From: Cycas panzhihuaensis
Lineage: Eukaryota; Cycadophyta
Reading direction: 5' to 3'
Length of the DNA: 64,000 nucleotides
Assembly: GCA_023213395.1 (NCBI GenBank)
Contig: CM041465.1
Coordinates: forward strand, 127,231,741 to 127,295,740
In this document: one piece after another, positions 56,810-64,000 of the stretch
Layout of the letters: the number at the start of each line of letters is the position of its first letter
Position numbering within the stretch: the stretch's first letter is position 1
Made by a program: the position numbers and the translations under genes
The notes under the pieces: generated by a model
Databases searched by the model: none
The model's input: only the letters and a program-made list of their open reading frames with translations
What the model was told of the DNA's origin: nothing

Positions 56810-58959
56810 ATGGAGCACAGAGCCAGATACCCAGTGAGTTAGAATTGTATTTTTTTAATTTTTTAAGTAAAAAACATAGTGACGCAGTGCAAAAATTGTG
56901 GTCATTATACTAGAAATGTGACTAAACTCTAAAAAATATAATTAAAAAGTAAAAAATACGACTTTAAATTTTGGGACCGCTAGAGGAAGTTATATTTTTT
57001 ACTGTGAAGTCACATTGTTTGACTATGAAATCACATTTTTAATTACCTAGCCATACTTTTGGACCTTTAATTAATCAAACTCTAAAAATTATTTTTTTTT
57101 AAATGAAATATTAAAATTGACATGAGTTAATGATGTGATACAGGCCCTGGAGAGAGTGGAGATGCAGGAAAATGAAGGAATGGCCATCAAAGATCCCATG
57201 AGCTAGTTAGATGAGGTAGGATAAGGGATTCTAAGGGCTTATGGCCTCTCATGGGTGAGTGCATCCACCCAACTTATCATGGAGCACATGATTCAGCATG
57301 ATTTTGTAAATTGTTGGGGTCTTAGGATGCAATGTATTTCGAGTTTGAGCTATTGGGGAGATTCAAATTACTCTAAGGAATATGTGAAGGACCCCAAGGG
57401 TTAGTTGGCATGGAGAGAGAGTCAAACTCATCAGAGTGACTAACGAGGAGTCCTAGATAGCATGCAATGAGTACCTGGCAAGATTCACTAATCAAATAAA
57501 CCAGCACGAGATCTTAGTAGAGGCCATTACAACACTAGATAGTATCCCAATAGTACAAAGGATCATTATCCTTATTATCATTTATAGGATAGTCAGAACC
57601 TAAAACTTCATGGGGATTTCGACTCAGTGGATAGGAGTAGTATGGAGATGCGAGCAAGGGATTTGGATCAATTAGGATCGGTATATAATAGATAGTATCA
57701 ACCATCAGTTATCTAGGATTAGGAGGATGGGGAGAGAAGGTTTCTCATATAGCTCTATACTACTGTGTTGACTATATGATCATATTCTACTCATGAGTCT
57801 AAGAGGGGAGCTAAGAGAGTTGATGATGATGGACCCGATGATGAACAAGAGGCACATAAGGTCACAGATCCACAAGAGACCAGTAATTATGGCAAGGAGT
57901 ACTCATAGCCCTCTCCTAAGAAGGATGATAAGGAGGCAGCTCATGGAGGATGATTATGTAGGGTTGTTGATCTAGAGCAATGACGAGATGGATGCCACAT
58001 AGAGGGCAGCAGTAGAGGAGGTTCCTATAGCTAGATAAAGGAGAGGAGAGGGTGCGATAGAGGAGGGCATAGCAAGAGAGGTGGTAGAGGTGGTCGATAG
58101 GCAGGACGAGGAGGCAGAGGAGGTGCCTCCTCTAGTGGTAGAGTAGGAGGAAGTCACCAAGTGCTTGGGAGAGGAGATGGAGCACCTATAAAGGGGAGAG
58201 GAGGCTCCATACAGAGCATGGAGCTAGGATCGGTAGAGGGACATGGCAGGGATAGAGAGAGTGGAGCTAGAAAGGGTAGAGTTACTTAAGAGCTTCTCCA
58301 TGAGCTATAAGAAGGGGAGGTACTACCAGTAGAGGAGGTGATGGGAGCAGAGCCAACAAGAAGAGGATCATCAAGTATGTTGATTAATTGATTTATTTCT
58401 TATGTCATGTTGTACTTCTTTACTTTTTGAGGGCTTGTTCTTCCAAGGGACTAATCATGAATTACATGTTTTCATTAGGTAGGTGATGAGATGGTGACCT
58501 TGAGGGAGGTGTAGAGGACGTTAGAGGTTATCTTCCCTTACATTCCAACATTAAAAGAGGTGCTAACATGGAATGTAGTGGATCGTAGACAGTTGGGATA
58601 TCATATCACTTATTATAGCCATGCACTTCAAGCTCAAGATCTATATATGGACATGAGGGCAAAGCTAAGGACATGAGAGCTAGAGCTTAAGGTAGCCAAG
58701 GATGAGAGACAACACTTGTGGAAGATGACATTGGCTTAGGTAAGAGCCTGATATACTCTATCAACTAGTGCTATTGTACAATAGGGGTGACACCACCTCC
58801 CACCTTGTGGAGAGTCTATACATGCGAAGACTTCAGGTAGGAGGAAGAGAGCAGATCCTGATGTTCTAAAGGGATCTCATCAAGGGTCACAACGATGAGT
58901 ACATCATGTACTATATGGGGAGATAGGAGGGAGATAAGAGGTATTTTGTGAGCCTCTAG
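56810..58959 (+). pseudogene. E4 antisense split gene, PMD type, strongly decayed
   Basis: Proposed structure: exon 1 56810-56833 (MEHRARYP), intron 1 56834-57143 (GTGAGT...TACAG), exon 2 57144-58374, intron 2 58375-58482 (GTATGT...GGTAG), exon 3 58483-58959. Exon 2 starts ALERVEMQENEGMAIKDPMS, then, in a shifted frame, VFRV-stop-AIGEIQITLRNM, the counterpart of VFHLSQVGDITVTLGDI in E1, and VQRIIILIIIYRIVRT, the counterpart of VRKLITLCIIF. A Gly/Arg-rich hinge (RGGRGGR, GRGGRGGASSSGR) precedes intron 2. Exon 3 reads DEMVTLREV, TLEVIFPYIPTLKEV and LELKVAKDERQHLWKMTLA, again helical and charged. It shows that the gene is old and shared across Tat families. Confidence 0.72.
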
Positions 58960-59869
58960 TATATATCATGAGTCACCTTAGTGATATATGTACTATATCT
59001 TTATTATTATGTATATATATGGGTCATTTTCTCTCAAAAGTTTGTGTAAGAAAACTTGTCTCTAAACCCTTTTTCCCCCTTATTTCTCTTTTTAATTAAG
59101 TATAGGATACATTTATCTGCTTAATTATCCAAAGAAACATGCAATAAATTTTAGCATTTTTTACTTTTTTTATTCTTTTATGGTTATATATAGTTTTTTG
59201 AATTTTTGTCATGATATATACATGATAGTTTATACTCTTTTCAAAGTGAAATAGTTTGGAAAAGAAACAGATTATGATCAAGAAATGAAGAGAAGAAAAG
59301 AAAATAAATAAAAGCTAAAAGGGAGTAGGTAAAAGGTTTACTTATTCTATTTTTATAAACTTAAAACCATCTGAAACTAATGGTACTAGGTTTATAAAAG
59401 CAGAAGATAGAGTGGCATGAATCTCTAAAAGGAAACTCATATAACTCACATCATACTCTTGATAAACTATATAAACATAGGATATGTTCCATATTTACAT
59501 AATATATCATAAAGAAAATTAGTTGTTTACCAAATGAAACTAATCTCATTTAATAAACAACCAGCTATCTAAGTATATTAGATTCCTCTTTGGCTCCTTC
59601 CAGGGGTAAGAGGCTTTTAGGGACTTTCCTCCTGCCAAGATCTTCTACGACCTAAGATTTCCACTTGTGTCTATCCCTTTCAAATACTTCATTTTAGTCT
59701 CCTACCTATCTTCTTAGTCTTCAAACCATTCAAATTTACACTTTCCCAAACCAATAGTTTATACTCGTCACAGAGTGGTAGTTTATACTCATTACGAAGT
59801 GGTAGTTTATACTCATTCTATACTATTAGTTTATAATCATTTTAGAGTGAGGTGCCCCTAGCTAAAAAG
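58960..59869. other. E4 spacer between the 3' end of the antisense gene and aRNH
   Basis: AT-rich. Several GGTAGTTTATACTCATT repeats occur at about 59760-59840. No gene seen. Confidence 0.5.
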
Positions 59870-60290
59870 ATAAAAGTCAACAAACATAGTCATCAAGAAT
59901 AAAAGAAACAAGAGCATCAACTTCAAGGTTAAAGAAACGAGGTATATACTAAATAATAATTGAAGCAAATGGGTACAACAATGATAAAGCCTGATAATAT
60001 AAGTGAAGAAGTCATGGGAAATGAACTTAATACATCCTAACCAATTAATAAAATACAACCTAATAGTCAACATATATAGTAATAGGTCTAAGATAAAAGC
60101 AAGAAACATATAACAAGGCTCCTATAATAATAAGGTATCCAACTTCATTATTGGTTGCCCTAGGTATGAAAGATCCTATAGAAAGGAGAAGACTTCCTGA
60201 TTAGTCATAAACCACCCAAGCAGAAGTAGATGGTCCTAGGTTTTCCCTACTATCTCCATCGGTGAAGATACTCAATGCCATAGGAACAAT
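59870..60290 (-). pseudogene. E4 archaeal-like RNase H (aRNH), upstream of the antisense gene
   Basis: MALSIFTDGDSRENLGPSTS (first Asp in FTDG), then FIPRATNNEVGYLIIIGALL (usual NEAEY; Glu of NE kept, AEY changed) and YIPRFFNLEVDALVSFIL, matching HIPRALNVKANSLVRFIL of E1. This is the same Tat second RNase H, but here it lies between integrase (ending 61301) and the antisense gene rather than beyond that gene. Decayed, with several TAG and TAA stops. Confidence 0.78.
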
Positions 60291-61300
60291 ATGATCAAAG
60301 CTTGGAGACTGTATAATCAATAGAGGAAGGTGTAGGAATAAATCCATAAGGAGACGGTAAATATACTATGATAAAAAAAAAAAAAAGAATCATAAGGTGA
60401 CTATGATCAATACTAGCAAGGTGTCAAGCAAGGTTTGATCATAATTGAGGCCATGGTGGACCCAAACAACTAGAAATAAAAATCCTGAATGACTCATCCA
60501 AATGAACCAAACCTATAAATAAATAGGTGGGGACAAAGCCATCACGTAACTTGCCCCAGATTGTAAGAGAATGACAATAATAAACTTTCTTTTACTTCTT
60601 TTTTTTTACTTTGCTTCTTTTCTTTTCTTTTTTTTATACTTTAACTTTCACATTTTTTATGAGAAGAGGGTCATAATCATCTACCTATAAAACTCCTTTA
60701 CTTAACATAGTAAGGATTTATCTTTTTTAACAGTCTCTATAATAAAAATGACCAATCTCCTTAAAGATCAAACCATGGAGAAAGATGAGATCAAAATCAC
60801 GATATCTCCAAACATGAAGGGAAGGTGACAAAATGAGTATCTACTTCAAAAGATTAATAAAGAGAACCAAGGATAATGAAAACAAATAAAAGCAATAGAT
60901 GATATATGACTAAAAAGGAATCCTCAAGGTAACATACTAGCAAATAAAAGTATGATCTCAACCAATGACTAGATACCTAAAGTTGATAAAAATATTTCTC
61001 TTTCTAAGATGAAAATAAAATAAAGCTGGTGGTCTAAGTTCTCCTTCGTGTATACAACCCAAAAGAGAAAGAGATCCAAATATGGTGATGGAAATCTTAC
61101 AATTAGTGTAGATGCTAGAAAGATCAAAAGATTTATATAATTATGAGTAGGATCTATCAGAAAAGCACAAGAATGCTCAATAAAAAGCAAAATGAAATCA
61201 AAAAGGAGGGGAGTTTTCCCATAGTCTTAGCTCATTAGGCAAAGGAAAAAACTTCAAAGCCATAGTTCATCCTCATTATGGAAGGGTTGAATACATACTA
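60291..61300. other. E4 spacer between aRNH and integrase
   Basis: Non-coding and AT-rich, with an A run near 60372-60385 and a T/C-rich run at 60590-60640. No supported frame. Confidence 0.5.
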
Positions 61301-62420
61301 CTAGGCATAAAATTTTCTCAAATATTGATCATTAATGGGCCTTTTAAATTCTAATCCTTCCAACATCAAAATTTTATAAGCTTTATTAGTTGAATCTTTA
61401 ATTATTAAGAAAGGTCCTATCCACTTAGGAGAAAATTTATATTTCTTATCATGTAAATATTCTAACTTTAATACTTTATCACCAACATTGAACTTTCTGG
61501 GTCTTAGCTTACTATCATGTATAGCTTAGACTTTAGCCTTAGATTCCATATTATTTTGTAAGGCTTGTAAGTGAGTCTCATCTAATTTCTCAAGTTCTAA
61601 AAAGCATGCTTCCCTTTGAAAGTGCTTGTCAGTAAACTCCTTTAACAAGATACGTAAGGAAGGAATTTCAACCTCTAATGGAAAGACAACTTCAATACTA
61701 TAAATAAGGGAAAATAGTGTCATACCCATAGCATTCTTAATGGAGGTCCTATAGGCCCATAATGCTATAAATAACTAAGAGTGCCAATCCATGTGAGAGG
61801 TAGCAACTATCTTAGCTAGAATCTTGGCTAAGATCTTATTGAAAGCTTCTATCTAGCCATTTGCATGAGGATGATAAGGGCCGGATAACTTATGAGTGAT
61901 ACAAAACTTACTGCATAACTCATAGACATGGGAATTATAAAATCAAGTCCCATTATCAATAATGATAATATTAGATATCCCAAACCTACAAATGATATGC
62001 TAAAATATAAACATAGCAACAAGTTTTCTAATAGAAGAAACTAATAGAATAGCCTCACTCCACTTCATAAAATATTCAGTTGTAGTTAGGATAAATTTAT
62101 GCCCATTAGTTGATGCTGGAAAAATTTAACCAATGAGGTTGAGACCCTATTGGAAAAAAGTCTAAGGTGAAACTATTAATTTTATTTCCTATATAGGTTT
62201 GTATATCAAAGTTACATGGGTTGGCATTTTTGGCACTTTTGAACATAAGAGTAGGCATATTTAAACAAGATAAGATAATAATGGACCATACAAAGAATAT
62301 GTTGGGCCATCGATCAACCACCAAAGTGCCCACCATATGTTCCTTCATGGGATTCTATCAAGGCAACTAATGATTCATCAGGTGGGAGGCATCTTAATAG
62401 AATTCCATTGAAAGAATGCT
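61301..62420 (-). pseudogene. E4 integrase
   Basis: C-terminus: VLKLEYLHDKK, KWIGPFLIIK and LRKFYA with TAG at 61301. Open block 61526-61729: FSLIYSIEVVFPLEVEIPSL and RILLKEF. Core: ICRFGISNIIIIDNGT at the second Asp (about 61930-61990), TEYFMKW near 62065. Zinc part: ESHEGTYGGHFGG and VQKCQKCQP (62210-62360). It aligns block by block with E1 and E2 but with much more decay. Confidence 0.85.
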
Positions 62421-63060
62421 TATACAGTATATCATCAAGCAAAAGGTATTATCTGGCAACATCTTGAATTCATCTTCTCTTCTTAAAAGTAGTAAGAGAA
62501 GGGAAAGATTGATCATGAAGATATAATTTGATCTCTCCATACCATGGAACATCATAAGGGATGCCTTGGATATGGAAGATATGTCTGTCTGAGAGGGAAT
62601 CATCAACTAGTTGACTAGTAGGATTAGGAAGAAGAGTATCAGCCATGATCTCTAGGATGACCATGTCTTTCTTAGATTTCCTATTAATCACTTATAAATC
62701 AAACTCTTAAAGTAACAAAAAAAACTTACCTAATCAACCAGTAAGGTTAGACTTGGTAAGTAGATTTCTTATAGGATCTGATTAAACAATAAGGTGGACC
62801 CTATTTCTATGGAGGTAGTAGCGTAGCTTCTTAGTAGAAAAAACTAAAGTGAGGCACCTTTTTTTAGGAAAGTGATAATGAAGATTAGCCACCATGAGGG
62901 TCCTACTAATGAAATAGATAGCCCTTTATTTGTTAAAATCATCCTCTTATACTAGCATCCCTACTAATGGTTCCTCTATAGCTAAAATGTATAAAATGAA
63001 TGACTTGTCAAACCTTGGCAAAGCAACAACTAGAGAAGAAACCAAAGCTTACTTCAACTT
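62421..63060 (-). pseudogene. E4 linker and gypsy-type RNase H
   Basis: SKKDMVILEIMADTLLPNPT (62620-62690) is the counterpart of KGMVVAEQLVDAPIPN in E2. RNase H text: LMVANLHYHFP, CLTLVFSTKKLRYYLHRNRV and SDPIRNLLTKSNLTG (62740-62900). Broken by stops. Confidence 0.75.
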
Positions 63061-64000
63061 ATTGAAGGACTCTTAAACTTGAGGAGTCCATCCAAATTCA
63101 ATATCTTTCTTTAAAAGATTAGTGATAGGGTTAGCATCTAAGGCAAAATCAGTAATAAAATGTGTTAAGAAACCAAGTCTACCTAGACAAGATTTAATTT
63201 GCTTTTGACTATTGGGGGGAGGTATTTAGACAATTGCCTTGATCTTATTGGGATTAATTCTAATCCCATCTTGAGAAATGATATTTCCTAATATCTTTCC
63301 TAATGTAATAGTAAAAATGCACTTGGAAGGATTAAGGCATAAGTGATATTTCTTAAACCTTTTAAAAATTGTTCTCACATCATGCAGATAATTATATCTC
63401 TTATGTGAGAGGGTAAGCATATTATCCAAATATACAATAATAATATTACCAATCAAGTCATGAAAAATATGGACCATAGTACTTTAATATATTACACCAG
63501 TATTCCTCAATCCGAATGGTATGACTTTATAGATAAAGGTACCCTAGGAAGTGGTAAAAGCGGTCTTGTGGTAGTCGCAAGGTATGACAGAAATCTAATT
63601 ATATCTTGAAAAGTCATCCATAAAGGATATTACCTTGAAATTGGTTGTTTGATCCCAAATCTAGTCAAGAAAAGGGATAAGAAAATTATCCTTAGCACAC
63701 ACATCATTAATGTCATAACAGCTTATGCAAATTTAAATTAACCTATTGTTCTTTACTACAAGAACTATGGTAGAGACTCATTGAGAATAATTAACACTCT
63801 CAATGAATCTAGCTCCTAATAACTTCTCCACTTCCTTCTTAATGGTAAGGGAGAGGCATGGGTGGATAGGGCATTATTTTTATTATTTGGATTTAATGCT
63901 AAGAATAATCATAATGTTGTGTTCAACAATTTGAAAGTCAAGGCCTTGTATATATTTATAGTCCCATGTGAAAACTGAGTGGAACTCACAAAAGATATCC
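63061..64000 (-). pseudogene. E4 reverse transcriptase, runs off the right edge
   Basis: IPFGLRNTGVIY then TAA (63484-63486), then STMVHIFHDLIGNIIIVYLD and NMLTLSHKRYNYL: YLDN in place of YVDD, so the last catalytic Asp is Asn. KKYHLCLNPSKCIFTITLGK and IISQDGIRINPNKIKAIV follow. N-terminal RT text (text equivalent to LLxAGxIxxIxYP) lies up to 64000. Gag and protease are outside the window. Confidence 0.87.

Larger units (their letters stand above)
48193..64000 (-). mobile_element. E4: older Tat-type Ty3/gypsy element, partial, hosts E1 and E3
   Basis: Visible parts: 3' LTR piece 48193-49418, polypurine tract 49419-49429, an internal region interrupted by E3 (49964-56021), the antisense PMD gene 56810-58959, aRNH 59870-60290, integrase ending at 61301, RNase H and RT to the window end. 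The LTR continues left of E1, before 13714. The gag, PBS and 5' LTR lie to the right of the window. Its sequence is much more AT-rich and more decayed than E1 and E2. Confidence 0.82.

Overview
The window is plant nuclear DNA made up almost entirely of LTR retrotransposons nested in one another. I see no host gene, tRNA or rRNA gene, or CRISPR array. The families are typical of seed plants: Ty1/copia, a chromodomain Ty3/gypsy element, and long Tat-type Ty3/gypsy elements with a second, archaeal-like RNase H. The nesting depth and the decay suggest a large, repeat-rich genome. I cannot name the species.

All elements lie on the minus strand. From left to right: (i) a broken copia gag-protease piece (1-1499); (ii) E0, a complete copia element, 3065-10669, with 311-bp LTRs and a perfect 5-bp target duplication; (iii) a solo LTR of the E0 family (12235-12547); (iv) E1, a Tat element of about 17.6 kb (13714-48192), whose 5' LTR is split by (v) E2, a sister Tat element of 16.8 kb (28986-45817); (vi) E4, a third and older Tat element (48193 to beyond the right edge), whose 3' LTR was hit by E1 and whose internal region was hit by (vii) E3, a 6.06-kb chromovirus (49964-56021) with target duplication AAAAA. 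The inferred order of insertion is E4, then E1, then E2, with E3 also recent.

Each Tat element carries, on the opposite (plus) strand between integrase and 3' LTR, what looks like a complete split gene. It has a TATA box, an 8-codon first exon beginning with ATG, a first intron, a roughly 1.2-kb exon encoding a plant mobile domain (PMD, aminotransferase-like), a roughly 110-bp second intron, and a last exon encoding a charged helical tail. Exon lengths, splice phases and TATA-to-ATG spacing agree in E1, E2 and E4 although their sequences have diverged widely. All copies are now broken, mostly by stop codons.

The archaeal-like RNase H lies downstream of integrase in all three, but on different sides of the antisense gene: INT-[antisense PMD]-aRNH-LTR in E1 and E2, and INT-aRNH-[antisense PMD]-LTR in E4. 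All three Tat copies also have a UAA at the same conserved glutamine codon of reverse transcriptase, and a palindrome about 480-540 bp inside the LTR.

Positions of domains inside decayed genes are approximate. They come from reading the translated frames by eye, without alignment software.
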